Shown here one piece after another: positions 33,836 to 44,266 of a DNA stretch of 64,000 bases. Location: the NCBI GenBank assembly GCA_016931575.1, contig JAFGEO010000070.1, forward strand, positions 1 to 64,000, read 5' to 3'. The position numbers were made by a program, and so were the translations under genes. How positions within the stretch are numbered: position 1 is the stretch's first letter; each line of letters starts with the position of its first letter. The DNA is from Bacteroidales bacterium (GTDB lineage: Bacteria; Bacteroidota; Bacteroidia; Bacteroidales; UBA10428). A model generated the notes under the pieces. That model saw only the letters and a list, made by a program, of their open reading frames with translations, did not search any database and was not told the DNA's origin.

Positions 33836-34561
33836 TCAGATCAGATTTCTAACTTCAGCCGCTTTTATGATAATGCGGACAATTTCGTCAACGCTGAGGG
33901 TCATGGTATTCAATGTCAGATCGAACTGGGTGTAGTCGGTATTTTTTCCTTCGAAATACTCCCGAAACTGCTTGCGCTTTTTATCGACATCCATGGCATA
34001 CTTTTCAGCCTCTTCCAGGGAAAGGTTCTGTTTTTCACTTATTCTCAGAACGCGCCATTCAAGTGGTGCCTCAAGATTTATGTGAAGCGACAAAGGAATA
34101 TCACGAGTTATGGCTACACCCCCCCGGCCAACGATAACGGCATTCCCTTCACAGGCAATGTTCCGGATGACGCGGCCTATAGTGTTCCTGATCTTCCGGT
34201 CGCTTTTATAATATTTTGAAAGGTGAGCAGAGAAGATATCGTCGATCAATCCTTTTTGCTCATACTCGAAAACATATTTAATCTTGGAGGGATCCATATC
34301 AAGTTCGCGGGCCGACTCACTCATTATTTCTTTGGTAATCAGCTTCCACGGTGCACTGGATTCACCTTTTACCATCATTTTTTCTGCAAGGTCAGCAATA
34401 AGTTTCCTGGCGATTTTTTTTGCAGGGCAACCATACAAACGCGAGATTGTGATTACCGGTCCGGGTCTTTCTTTTCTGGCTGATTCCTCAGTCAGGCGAT
34501 TAGACATATACTTAAGTAGATCAACTTTCATAAGCTGAAGCAATTTTGGGTGTCTCCTCAC
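33836..34561 (-). CDS. Cytidylate kinase-like family protein
   Basis: PVITISRLYGCPAKKIARKLIADLAEK; EGNAVIVGRGGVAITRDIP; LEWRVLRI. Confidence 0.8.
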   Translation of the reverse strand: MRRHPKLLQLMKVDLLKYMSNRLTEESARKERPGPVITISRLYGCPAKKIARKLIADLAEKMMVKGESSAPWKLITKEIMSESARELDMDPSKIKYVFEYEQKGLIDDIFSAHLSKYYKSDRKIRNTIGRVIRNIACEGNAVIVGRGGVAITRDIPLSLHINLEAPLEWRVLRISEKQNLSLEEAEKYAMDVDKKRKQFREYFEGKNTDYTQFDLTLNTMTLSVDEIVRIIIKAAEVRNLI

Positions 34562-34738
34562 TAAATTTACTAATTCTATGCTAGTATTTCAAGAACATTT
34601 GAAAAATTCAACGAAAATCTTAGGATTTTGAAATTCTTGTTTTTCAATATTTTTCCTAACTTAGGGAGTAATAGGTTTATGCGCCGATGTCATGTCATTA
34701 GAGGATGGCCATAAGGTAAAACATAAAAACAACAGCTT

Positions 34739-35236
34739 ATGGAGACGGCTGAATATTGGATACAGCACCTGAATTTACTACCTCATAAGGAAGGAGGGTT
34801 CTATCGTGAAGTATTTCGTTCCAGCATAGGTATCGAACAATATCACCTGCCCATAGGATATGATGGGTCCAGGCGCATTGTTACAAGCATTTATTATTTG
34901 CTCCGGACAGGGGATGTATCGAAGTTTCACCGGTTACGTTCCGATGAACTCTGGTACTATCACCACGGAAGCAGTATCAGGATTATTATCATCGATCGGG
35001 AGGGCAATAAACATACCAAATTTCTGGGGCCGCGCATTGAGAAGGCTGAGCACCTGCAGGTGCTTGTACCAGCGGGAGCCATTTTCGGAGCCGAAGTCAT
35101 CGGAAACAATACGTATGGTTTGTGCGGCTGTATGGTTGCTCCGGGATTTGAATTTTCTGATTTTGAGGTATTTGAAAAAGAAGACCTGATCCAGGCCTAT
35201 CCGAAGCACATCGATATTATAAATAAGTTTGGTTAA
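34739..35236 (+). CDS. DUF985-type cupin domain protein
   Basis: LNLLPHKEGGFYREVFRS, FHRLRSDELWYYHHGSSI, GAIFGAEV, LCGCMVAPGFEFSDFE. Confidence 0.88.
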   Translation: METAEYWIQHLNLLPHKEGGFYREVFRSSIGIEQYHLPIGYDGSRRIVTSIYYLLRTGDVSKFHRLRSDELWYYHHGSSIRIIIIDREGNKHTKFLGPRIEKAEHLQVLVPAGAIFGAEVIGNNTYGLCGCMVAPGFEFSDFEVFEKEDLIQAYPKHIDIINKFG

Positions 35237-35248
35237 GCCGGATCATTA

Positions 35249-36388
35249 TTACCGGGCAAAGGCTGCGTGCATTTCATACGCTCCCCTTACAACATAATTT
35301 GCTTTCAGGGCCCCTTCAGGAAGTGATTTTATTTCTACCCACTCATTTTCCGTTCGACCGATCTTAACTTCAAGTGATTTGAACTGATTATCAGCTACTT
35401 GTTCGTAGATAAATCCTGTATTGTTTTCTATATGTACTCCCTGTGCGGGGAGGGCATATACGGAGTCAGACTTTACCAAAATTTCTGCTTTCACGAACAT
35501 CCCCGGTATGAAGTTTTGATCTTTATCGGTAAGGCTTGCATGAATGTTAACGATGTTATTTTCATCCAGATTATGAGTGGAGCTCTTTAGCAGGGCTGTA
35601 TAGGTTTTATCCGGATCGTTCAGCAAGACAAAATTGATCGACTGACCGGGAGCAATTTTATTAGCATCCGTCTCAAAAACTTTCAGATGCAGGATTGGAA
35701 GGCCATCCCCAATGATCTTAAAAATGGTCGATTCCTCCCGGCACAGCATGCCAATTGTGGCATTGATAGCTGAAATGTAACCGTTTATGGGAGATTTAAG
35801 CTCTATTTCGGGGATCATGCTCTCGACATGGACGTTTTCAGGATCGAGTCCCAGGAACTGCAGTTGGTGTTTCAGTGCGAAAAGCCTGGCTTCCGTTTTC
35901 CGATATTCATTTTGGGCTTCCTGCATCTTTTTTATGGATGTTGCCTGGTCAATACTCAATTCCCCCTGGCGTTTGAAATCTTCCTTAAAGTATTCGTACT
36001 GACTTTTTGTTTCAAGATATTCTTCCTGAATACGGATGTAGTCCGGATGGCTAAGAGTGGCCAGCACATCTCCTTTTCTGACATATTCGCCCATGTGAAC
36101 ATGCAGGTTTTTCAGATAGCCTTTCATTATAGGTGCTACGATAGCCTGGTTCTCAGCACATGCCTCAATTGTCCCGTTGCATTCCACTTTATCATGCAGT
36201 AGTATTCTGCTGATGGTACCCGTTTCAATTTTACTCACTTCAATCTGTGCATCGGTCAGGGTAATGCCGAGGGCTTCTCCGGCTGCACCTTCTGAAGGAG
36301 TTTCCTGGTTCTTATCTCCACAGCCGGCCATCAGGATAATAACAGGTATTACTATCCGGAAAACTTTTTTATTCAGCATATATTTCAA
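35249..36388 (-). CDS. Efflux RND transporter periplasmic adaptor subunit
   Basis: Lipoprotein signal (ILMAGCG); YVRKGDVLATLSHPDYIRIQEEYLETKSQYEY; SPINGYISAINATIG. Confidence 0.92.
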   Translation of the reverse strand: MKYMLNKKVFRIVIPVIILMAGCGDKNQETPSEGAAGEALGITLTDAQIEVSKIETGTISRILLHDKVECNGTIEACAENQAIVAPIMKGYLKNLHVHMGEYVRKGDVLATLSHPDYIRIQEEYLETKSQYEYFKEDFKRQGELSIDQATSIKKMQEAQNEYRKTEARLFALKHQLQFLGLDPENVHVESMIPEIELKSPINGYISAINATIGMLCREESTIFKIIGDGLPILHLKVFETDANKIAPGQSINFVLLNDPDKTYTALLKSSTHNLDENNIVNIHASLTDKDQNFIPGMFVKAEILVKSDSVYALPAQGVHIENNTGFIYEQVADNQFKSLEVKIGRTENEWVEIKSLPEGALKANYVVRGAYEMHAAFAR

Positions 36389-39300
36389 GTTGTAATGCAG
36401 TTTGATTATAATTATTTATAGCAGTATAATATTCCTCCTGAATTCTGAATGCCAGGGAAATACTCTGAACATAAGTGGTAAAGTCAATTTCTTCTGTTGA
36501 CAACATACTTTCTGCTGTACGTAATAAAATTTCAGCGTGAGGGAGGGCCACTTCCTGGTAATGTCTGACCTGCCTGAAATGTTGATTGAGTTCATAAAGC
36601 AGGTTATCAATATTTAGTGCGATCTGACGCTGCTGTATTTGTACCTCATTTGCCATAATCTCCGTCGCTATTTTTGCCTGGCGGACCTCCGAAATAGTTG
36701 ACGGCAGCCATAGGGGAACGGCGATTCCTACCTGCCAGCCAAACAGCCCAGTATTCTGAGCGATGCGTTGGGTAAAAATGCCGGCATTGATTTCCGGGAA
36801 ATACTGTGCCTTTATCATAGCTTCATCCTGTAAAGCCTGTTCGTATTTGCGGTTGTAATAGGATAGCTGGTCTGTTCCGCGGTAGTATGATGTATCCGTC
36901 AATTTGTCGATCTGATATAATTCCGGTTCAGCTTCTACAGGGCAGTATGCTTCATCTGTCATCATAATTTTGTGAAGCTGGTTTTGCGCGATAACCACCT
37001 GGTCAGAGGCTGTGTAATATTTTCCGCTGGCATCCGAACTTTGCGTGTAGGCCAATGATTTTTGGAGAAGACTAATATCACCGGCATCAAATTTAAGGTC
37101 GGCATGCCGGGTGAGGGTAGTGTAAAAGCTGATTTCCTGTTCCCGAATATTTTTTATGGCCAGTGCATATTGGTAATATTGATAGGCTGAACGGGTCTCT
37201 GCCTTGATTTGCCTGACAATAAGTTTTTGCAAATCCTGTTGCGCCAGGATTTCAGTTTTAGCTTTTTTTACTGCATTGATATGGTAGGGGATAGAGCCAA
37301 AATTCTGGTTGGCTTCCAGATAAAAATCATTTTCGGTAGAGTTTATCTGGCCATACTGGTAGGTAAAGGCAGCGGGATCGAGCCGCCAGCTTCCCATGAC
37401 CGCTTGCCCGGCCTGATCTACCCTGAGGCCTGCGTTTTTAACCTTCAGGTTATTTTCCAGTGCAAGTTGTACAGCTTCATCCAGACTAATGGGAGTAGCA
37501 AGTGAATCCTGACTTTGTAGATTCAGGGGAACAAGGGCCAGGATAGGAACCAGAAGCAGGGAGCGGGACCATTTTTTCTTTGTTCGGAGCGGTCTGAAGG
37601 TGATGCCGTCTTTTGAATTCATCATCAGGTAAAGGATTGGCAGGATGATCAGGGTGAGCATCGTGGAGGTCACAATACCACCGATAACGACCGTGGCCAG
37701 GGGCCTTTGAATTTCTGCTCCGGCCGAAGCAGAAACGGCCATCGGCAGGAAACCGAGGATATCGGTTGTGGCAGTGATCAGCACAGGCCGCAAGCGGGTA
37801 CACGCTCCTTTAATAACGATGTAGTTCACATTGGTGATCCCTTCGAGCTGCATTTCCCGATAATAGGAAATAAGCACAATGCCGTTCAGTACCGCAACAC
37901 CAAACAAGGCGATAAACCCAACACCGGCGGAAATGCTGAAGGGGATACCCCTTATCCAGAGTGCTGCGATGCCCCCGACGGTTGAAAGGGGAACAGCCGT
38001 AAAAATTAGCAGGGCATACCGGAAAGAATTAAATGTAAAGAAAAGCAGGATCAGGATCAGCAGCAGGGCTATGGGAACAGCTATCATTAAGCGTTTGCGG
38101 GCATGCTCAAAATTTTCAAACTGGCCTCCGTATTCGATGTAGTATCCGGGATTCAACTTCAATTGGGCAGTGAGCTTCTCATCAATCTCGTTCACCAGGC
38201 TTTGTATATCACGGTCGCGGACATTGACCCCGATATTGATCCTGCGGCGGGTATTATCCCTTGAAATCTGCATTGGGCCAAGATTTTCTTTTACCGATGC
38301 CACCTCACTAAATGGGATAACCGTGCCCTGCGGAGTCATCACCGAAAGATTATTGAGGTTCATTTCGTTCCGGTAGGGCTCTGCCATGCGGATGACCAGG
38401 TCGAATTTTCGGTCATTCTCAAAAATGGCGCCCGTCGTAGTTCCCACATACGCGGTGCGGATAATATCGTTCAGCTGTTCAATATTCAATCCGTAGCGGG
38501 CTATGGCATCGCGCTTATACTGAACAATGAGCTGGGGCAATCCAATGGTTTGTTCTATCCGGATATCGGCTGCACCCTGAATGGTGCCGATAATCTGTGC
38601 TGCTTCGTTGGCTTTTGCGGATAGTTGTTCCAGGTCGTCACCATAGATCTTTACGGCGACGTCTGATTTGGTCCCGGTCATTAATTCGTTGAACCTAAGC
38701 TGGATAGGTTGTGTAAATTCGAAGGAGGCTGAGGTAATTTCCTCAAGGGCCTTCTTCATTTTTCCGATAAGTTCTACTCTTGTTTTGGCCGAGACCCATT
38801 CTTTTTTTTCTTTCAGCACAATCATAATATCAGCATCTTCAACCGCCATGGGATCGGTGGGCACCTCAGCCGTCCCGATCTTGGAAATAACCTGTTCCAC
38901 CTCGGGGAAATTATCAATGAGTATCTTTTCTGCCCGGCTGGACATTTTTATGCTTTGCTGCAGGGAGCTGCCGGGGGGGAGGGTCATCTGCATGGCCAGG
39001 TCACCTTCCTCCAGTACAGGTACAAATTCGCCTCCCAGGAAAGGGAAGGAAATAAGGCTTGCCAGAAAAACCACCGAGGTAACAATAAGGATCAGTTTTT
39101 TGTAGCGAAGGGAGAACTTTAGTACCGGGTGATAGCTGTATTTTAAAAAACGGATGAACTTGTCAGAAAGGGTTCTTTTGTTGACGATCTTTTTCTTCAG
39201 GAACAATGACGACATCATGGGGACATACGTCATTGAAAGCAAGAAAGCGCCAAATATGACAAAAGAGAAAGTCTGTGCCATCGGTTTGAAATTCTTTCCT

Positions 39301-40706
39301 TCAATACCCGTCAGCGACATAATCGGAATAAATACGATCAGGATGATAATTACCCCAAAGGAGGCCGATTGGTAAATGCTGACGGTACCCTTGCTGACTG
39401 CTGCATTCATCTGCTTTTGAGTCAGAGTTTTCCCCGCATTGTTTTGATGGAGGTGATAGAGGATACTTTCGACAATGATCACAGCGCCGTCGATGACGAT
39501 TCCAAAGTCAATGGCTCCCAGCGACATAAGGTTCGCTGAAACTCCAAAAATGTGCATCATTATGAAGCCGAACAGCAGGGAAAGCGGTATGACCGATGCA
39601 ACGATAATACCGGAACGGTAATTCCCAAGTAAGAGGATCAGTATAAGGATTACGATAAGCCCCCCCTCGAAAAGGTTTTTTGTAACGGTCGAAGTGGTTT
39701 GTTTTACAAGCGATGCCCGGTCGAGATAAGGCCTGATATGGATCCCAGGGGGTAGTGAAGGTTCAATTTTTTTTATCCGGTCTTTTACTTCGGCAATTAC
39801 TTTTGATGAATTGGCGCCTTTAAGCATGAGGGTAATCCCTCCCACAGTTTCGCCCTCTCCGTTTTTTGTCATGGCACCAAACCTGGGGGCATATCCTAAT
39901 TGTACCCTGGCAACATCCCTGACAAGAATGGGTACCCCTGAACGATTGGCAACAACTATATTTTCAATTTGGTCTATTCCTGAAAGCAAGCCCTCGGCAC
40001 GAATGTAATAGGCTGTGGCGTTCTTCTCGATGTAGCTACCCCCGCTGCTCTGGTTATTTTTGCTGACTGCATCAAAGATATCGGAACAGGTAATGTTATG
40101 GCTTTTAATGAGGGTAGGATCTACGGCGATCTCATATTGTTTAAGGTAGCCACCGAAGCTGCTGATCTCTACGATACCGGGAATTCCGGAAAGCTGTCGT
40201 TTGACGATCCAGTCCTGGATCTCACGAAGCTTCATGGCATCATAATTATCTTTATACGCTTTATCCACTTCCAGTGTGTATTGGAAAATCTCCCCGAGTC
40301 CGGTGGTTATGGGCAGCATTTGCGGGGTTCCATACATCTCCGGGATTTCTTCCCTGGCCTGTTGCAACAGCTCTCCAACCAGCTGCCGGGCGCTGAGAAT
40401 GGGAACTTTGTCTTTGAAAACAACCGTTATAACGGATAGACCATAGCGTGAAATACTACGGATTTCAATGACATCGGTAATATTTGCCATTGCTGTTTCC
40501 AAAGGATAGGTAATCAGTCTTTCCACTTCCTGCGGGGAAAGTGAAGGAGATGAGGTCACGATCTGTACCTGGTTGTTGGTAATATCAGGAACCGCATCAA
40601 TGGGTAGCTGGAGCATGGCATATATGCCAAATCCGATTAGAACAAGGACCAGGAATCCAATAATGGGTTTTTGCTCAACCGAAAAATCAATAATGCGTTT
40701 GAACAT
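36369..40706 (-). CDS. CusA/CzcA-family RND inner-membrane pump fused to C-terminal TolC-like outer-membrane factor
   Basis: RND: VEQKPIIGFLVLVLIGFGIYAMLQLPIDAVPDITNNQVQI, GAIDFGIVIDGAVIIVES; C-terminal part LDEAVQLALENNLKVKNAGLRVDQA... TolC-like. Confidence 0.93.
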   Translation of the reverse strand: MFKRIIDFSVEQKPIIGFLVLVLIGFGIYAMLQLPIDAVPDITNNQVQIVTSSPSLSPQEVERLITYPLETAMANITDVIEIRSISRYGLSVITVVFKDKVPILSARQLVGELLQQAREEIPEMYGTPQMLPITTGLGEIFQYTLEVDKAYKDNYDAMKLREIQDWIVKRQLSGIPGIVEISSFGGYLKQYEIAVDPTLIKSHNITCSDIFDAVSKNNQSSGGSYIEKNATAYYIRAEGLLSGIDQIENIVVANRSGVPILVRDVARVQLGYAPRFGAMTKNGEGETVGGITLMLKGANSSKVIAEVKDRIKKIEPSLPPGIHIRPYLDRASLVKQTTSTVTKNLFEGGLIVILILILLLGNYRSGIIVASVIPLSLLFGFIMMHIFGVSANLMSLGAIDFGIVIDGAVIIVESILYHLHQNNAGKTLTQKQMNAAVSKGTVSIYQSASFGVIIILIVFIPIMSLTGIEGKNFKPMAQTFSFVIFGAFLLSMTYVPMMSSLFLKKKIVNKRTLSDKFIRFLKYSYHPVLKFSLRYKKLILIVTSVVFLASLISFPFLGGEFVPVLEEGDLAMQMTLPPGSSLQQSIKMSSRAEKILIDNFPEVEQVISKIGTAEVPTDPMAVEDADIMIVLKEKKEWVSAKTRVELIGKMKKALEEITSASFEFTQPIQLRFNELMTGTKSDVAVKIYGDDLEQLSAKANEAAQIIGTIQGAADIRIEQTIGLPQLIVQYKRDAIARYGLNIEQLNDIIRTAYVGTTTGAIFENDRKFDLVIRMAEPYRNEMNLNNLSVMTPQGTVIPFSEVASVKENLGPMQISRDNTRRRINIGVNVRDRDIQSLVNEIDEKLTAQLKLNPGYYIEYGGQFENFEHARKRLMIAVPIALLLILILLFFTFNSFRYALLIFTAVPLSTVGGIAALWIRGIPFSISAGVGFIALFGVAVLNGIVLISYYREMQLEGITNVNYIVIKGACTRLRPVLITATTDILGFLPMAVSASAGAEIQRPLATVVIGGIVTSTMLTLIILPILYLMMNSKDGITFRPLRTKKKWSRSLLLVPILALVPLNLQSQDSLATPISLDEAVQLALENNLKVKNAGLRVDQAGQAVMGSWRLDPAAFTYQYGQINSTENDFYLEANQNFGSIPYHINAVKKAKTEILAQQDLQKLIVRQIKAETRSAYQYYQYALAIKNIREQEISFYTTLTRHADLKFDAGDISLLQKSLAYTQSSDASGKYYTASDQVVIAQNQLHKIMMTDEAYCPVEAEPELYQIDKLTDTSYYRGTDQLSYYNRKYEQALQDEAMIKAQYFPEINAGIFTQRIAQNTGLFGWQVGIAVPLWLPSTISEVRQAKIATEIMANEVQIQQRQIALNIDNLLYELNQHFRQVRHYQEVALPHAEILLRTAESMLSTEEIDFTTYVQSISLAFRIQEEYYTAINNYNQTALQLEIYAE

Positions 40707-40898
40707 AGCAGCAAATCAACATCTGCTAACAAATTTAAAATTTTTAACCAGAATGCAAGGGCAAATGTCGGTAAATACTCAGGGGCGAATTAGAAAACTT
40801 AGCTAATCAATTGGGTATAAATCATCGAAAATTGAGTATTATCTTGCATATGCAAGTAAACATTCAATCCGTAATTTTGGTTAATAGATAACTGAACG

Positions 40899-41231
40899 AT
40901 GATCAACGATTTTCAGGTGAGAGCCTTTCCAAACAGGAACGAGATGCACATCAGTCTTGATGGCTATTTCATGAAATCGGAGCTTGAACTGGCCCTGCAG
41001 CTTGTAAGAAGTGAAAGTAAAAAGCTGGGTCCGGATTTCAGGGTTTTCCTGAACATTGTGAACCTGAAAAGTGAAGAAAACGGTTTCCGGGTCAATTACC
41101 GGAAACTCGAGCGTTTTTTTCGCCTATTGGGTAGCGGGGATATCAGTTTGACGGGAGACAGAATGACATCGGCAGCGGTTCAGGCAAATACTGTCGGTTT
41201 TTACGCATATGAAAATGCGTGGTTTTTGTAA
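40899..41231 (+). CDS. Conserved hypothetical small protein
   Basis: Good coding character (110 aa, intergenic spacing, same-strand neighbours); no domain recognised. Confidence 0.6.
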   Translation: MINDFQVRAFPNRNEMHISLDGYFMKSELELALQLVRSESKKLGPDFRVFLNIVNLKSEENGFRVNYRKLERFFRLLGSGDISLTGDRMTSAAVQANTVGFYAYENAWFL

Positions 41232-41276
41232 TAAATTGGGTAATAGCCCCGATACCTTCAGCAAACGACAGCCGTA

Positions 41277-41292
41277 TATTTGTATACAAATA
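41277..41292. promoter_or_regulatory. Perfect 16-bp palindrome TATTTGTATACAAATA
   Basis: Directly read; overlaps a TATATTTG -7-like element at 41275-41282. Confidence 0.5.
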
Positions 41293-41380
41293 CTGACGGG
41301 AAGATTTTAAGATATATTGGTCATATAGGTTGTTTCATGGTTAATATTTGATGTAGGGTTTGGTTGGATTTAGGTAGACG

Positions 41381-41416
41381 GCAGGGTAGCATTTATGTTG
41401 CCCTGCTTCTTTTTTT
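41381..41416 (+). terminator. Intrinsic terminator
   Basis: GCAGGGTAGCA-TTTA-TGTTGCCCTGC (11-bp stem with 2 G.U pairs in RNA) followed by TTCTTTTTTT. Confidence 0.8.
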
Positions 41417-41685
41417 GTACAAAGTCAGGTTGGGGAGTCAGGTTGCCGGGAGCTTTAATTAATAATGAAAAATTAAGCATTAATAGGTCTTCAATTCTTC
41501 ATGAATACTTATTGTTAAGTATTAGTACTCACGCCATTGGCGGTTATTACTCATATCTTTATGCGTATGGTATTCAGTTTTTTGCGTATTTTCTCCCTTT
41601 ACTTTTTTTATGCGGTTACGTAGATTTGTAAATACGGGATATTTGATAAGGGAGGAAAGATAAATGAATAACATACCTGACTGAA

Positions 41686-42066
41686 ATGAGAAAAAACAGG
41701 GTATTGATCGCAGATGATAATCCGCACTTCGCAAAGGCATTGAAGTTTATGTTGCTGGATTCTTTTCATGATCGTATTGAAGAGATCATTATCGTAAAAG
41801 ATGGTGAAGATTGTCTGAAAGAGTTAAACCGTAAGATTTACGACCTTGTTTTCATGGACATCAATATGCCAAAGATCAACGGTATAGAAGCTACCCGCCA
41901 GGCCAGCAATCTATACAGGAACCTGGTTATCGTGGCCGTTTCTTTCCATTCTGAAATGAAATATGTCGTACAAATGATAGAAGCAGGTGCCAGAAGTTAT
42001 ATCATTAAGGACGAGATCTGTCCCGACTCACTGGGGAAAGCACTGGCCATTGAGTATTCTTATTAA
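41686..42066 (+). CDS. Stand-alone response regulator receiver protein
   Basis: RVLIADDNPHFAKALKFML, YDLVFMDINMPKINGIEATR; no output domain; upstream TAGATTTG -7-like element. Confidence 0.9.
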   Translation: MRKNRVLIADDNPHFAKALKFMLLDSFHDRIEEIIIVKDGEDCLKELNRKIYDLVFMDINMPKINGIEATRQASNLYRNLVIVAVSFHSEMKYVVQMIEAGARSYIIKDEICPDSLGKALAIEYSY

Positions 42067-42323
42067 TGTAGTTAAGTCTTATTTAGGATATTAGTATATA
42101 GACGTCCATATTGGGCGTCTATACTTATATACAGAAAACGCCTTCATAGCATTACCGATGATATCAATCATTAATCAAAGGTGATGATGTTCATTTATTA
42201 AATGAAGCTTTTCAGTGGGCGTACCCGTATATTTACTAAAGTTTCGGGTTTCGGTAATCAATAAGTTAGTTTACAAGAAAGGATAGAAGTGTAGGAATTG
42301 TTGGGATCAAGTTACTAACTTTG

Positions 42324-42358
42324 TCAGCCCCGGTGTTTCGCCGGGGCTGATTATTTTT
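42324..42358 (+). terminator. Terminator-like GC-rich hairpin with T tract immediately upstream of ispG
   Basis: TCAGCCCCGG-TGTTTCG-CCGGGGCTGA then TTATTTTTT; ATG of ispG at 42366. Confidence 0.7.
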
Positions 42359-42365
42359 TCTAGCC

Positions 42366-44246
42366 ATGAGTCCGGATTATTGTAAAGATTTTCTTCGTTA
42401 TGCCCGGCGAAAGACGGGTCCGGTCAGGATCGGGAATACCCTGATGGGTGGGGACCAACCCATCCGTATTCAGTCCATGACCAATACGCTTACCAGTGAT
42501 ATACAAGCTACAGCGGATCAGATTGAACGAATTTTTAAGGCCGGGGCCGATTTTGTTCGCATAACAGTTCCGGCACAAAAGGATATAGACTGTCTTCCAC
42601 AAATTAAAGCTGAGCTGCAAGAGAGAAATTGCCAGGTCCCTATCATTACAGACATTCATTTCAATCCCAAACTGGCCTATCTTTCCGCTGCAATTGTAGA
42701 AAAAGTCAGGATCAATCCCGGCAACTTCGTTGATACAAAGCGCTTCAAATCCTATACCTACACCGATGAAGAATACCGGGCTGAACTTCTTCGTCTTCGC
42801 GAGCAATTCCTGGAACTAATTACTATTTGCAGGGAGCATGAAACAGCTTTGAGAATTGGAACCAACCATGGTTCACTGTCTGACAGGATTATGAGCCGCT
42901 ATGGAGATACTCCCGAAGGAATGGCTGAATCGGCCATGGAGTTTCTGCGGGTATGCAAGCAGGAAAAGTTCAGCCATGTGGTGGTCTCGATGAAGGCTTC
43001 CAATACAAGGGTAATGGTATATGCTACCCGCATCCTGCTTATTAAAATGATGGACGAGGGCATGGAGTTCCCCTTGCACCTGGGAGTAACTGAAGCCGGA
43101 GAAGGGGAAGATGGGAGGATTCGTTCTGCCGTAGGGATCGGCACGCTGCTGGCTGATGGCATTGGAGAGACCATACGCGTTTCCCTGACGGAAGATCCGG
43201 AAGCTGAAATTCCGGTTTGTCAGAAGATTGTTACGTATATTTCCGGAAGAGAGGGGCATGAAGATATTCAGGGATTTGGGGAGATACCTATCAATCCCTT
43301 TTCCTATAAAAGAAGGCATTCTGTCCCGACTGCCTTGTGTGGCGGAGATCAGGTTCCGGTTGTTGTAGCAGGTTTGAAGAATTCCTCGGAACTTCCGGAA
43401 GCAGGGTGGAAACAGCGCTCCTCAGGCGTTTGGGAGGGGGGAGACCTTTCTCCGGATATGGTTTTTCTTGCTGAACCGGGTGAACCGGGAGGCAGGAACA
43501 TCCTTATACCAGCTGCTACAGCGAACCAACAGATCAGCTGCCTGAGCTGGGATGAGTTCCTGAAAGCAAGGGGGGAAAATGATGAGCTTAGCGCTGTCCG
43601 GCTTGCTGCAAAAGACCTGCTGAAAGAGCAGCTTGAAATTCTGAAAAATTCAGAAAACGTCCTGCTGATCCTTGAATCGCAAAATACAAATCGTTTTGCA
43701 GATCTGCGGTCAGCATTTTTCCGGCTGATGAATGCCGGTTGTAATATTCCGGTTATTATCAGGGCAGCTTACTTCGAAGAAGATAAAGAATTGTTCCAGC
43801 TGAAGGCTTCAATCGATCTTGGCGGGTTGTTTATCGATGGCCTGGGGGATGGTTTATGGCTGGAGAATACCAACGCCGGCTTCCATATCAAGGATGTTAT
43901 TGAAACGGCATTCGGAATACTGCAGGCCAGCCGGGTACGAGTTTCAAAGACTGAATACATCTCCTGTCCTTCCTGCGGAAGAACCCTGTTCGATTTACAG
44001 GCTACCACCCGGAAGATCCGCGAGCGCACTTCTCACCTGAAAGGATTGAAAATCGGCATTATGGGGTGCATTGTGAACGGGCCCGGTGAAATGGCTGATG
44101 CAAATTACGGGTATGTAGGAGCAGGAAAAGGGAAGGTGACACTCTATAAAGAAAAGGAAGTAGTCGGGAAGAATATTCCGGAAGATGAAGCGGTGGACAA
44201 GCTCATCGAATTGATAAAGGAAAACGGAGACTGGGTAGATCCGTAG
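42366..44246 (+). CDS. ispG: 4-hydroxy-3-methylbut-2-en-1-yl diphosphate synthase (large-insert form)
   Basis: IGNTLMGGDQPIRIQSMTNTLTSD, VRINPGNF, EYISCPSCGRTLFDLQ, GIMGCIVNGPGEMADANYGYVG. Confidence 0.95.
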   Translation: MSPDYCKDFLRYARRKTGPVRIGNTLMGGDQPIRIQSMTNTLTSDIQATADQIERIFKAGADFVRITVPAQKDIDCLPQIKAELQERNCQVPIITDIHFNPKLAYLSAAIVEKVRINPGNFVDTKRFKSYTYTDEEYRAELLRLREQFLELITICREHETALRIGTNHGSLSDRIMSRYGDTPEGMAESAMEFLRVCKQEKFSHVVVSMKASNTRVMVYATRILLIKMMDEGMEFPLHLGVTEAGEGEDGRIRSAVGIGTLLADGIGETIRVSLTEDPEAEIPVCQKIVTYISGREGHEDIQGFGEIPINPFSYKRRHSVPTALCGGDQVPVVVAGLKNSSELPEAGWKQRSSGVWEGGDLSPDMVFLAEPGEPGGRNILIPAATANQQISCLSWDEFLKARGENDELSAVRLAAKDLLKEQLEILKNSENVLLILESQNTNRFADLRSAFFRLMNAGCNIPVIIRAAYFEEDKELFQLKASIDLGGLFIDGLGDGLWLENTNAGFHIKDVIETAFGILQASRVRVSKTEYISCPSCGRTLFDLQATTRKIRERTSHLKGLKIGIMGCIVNGPGEMADANYGYVGAGKGKVTLYKEKEVVGKNIPEDEAVDKLIELIKENGDWVDP

Positions 44247-44266
44247 CCCCCGTTGTCCCGATATTT

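Noticed and set aside
42097-42123. Inverted repeat TATAGACGTCC-ATATT-GGGCGTCTATA after the response regulator gene
   Set aside because: Probable weak terminator without a T tract; not distinctive enough to report separately
42360-43319. Two 148-aa minus ORFs opposite ispG
   Set aside because: Antisense to conserved IspG coding sequence; no independent start signals
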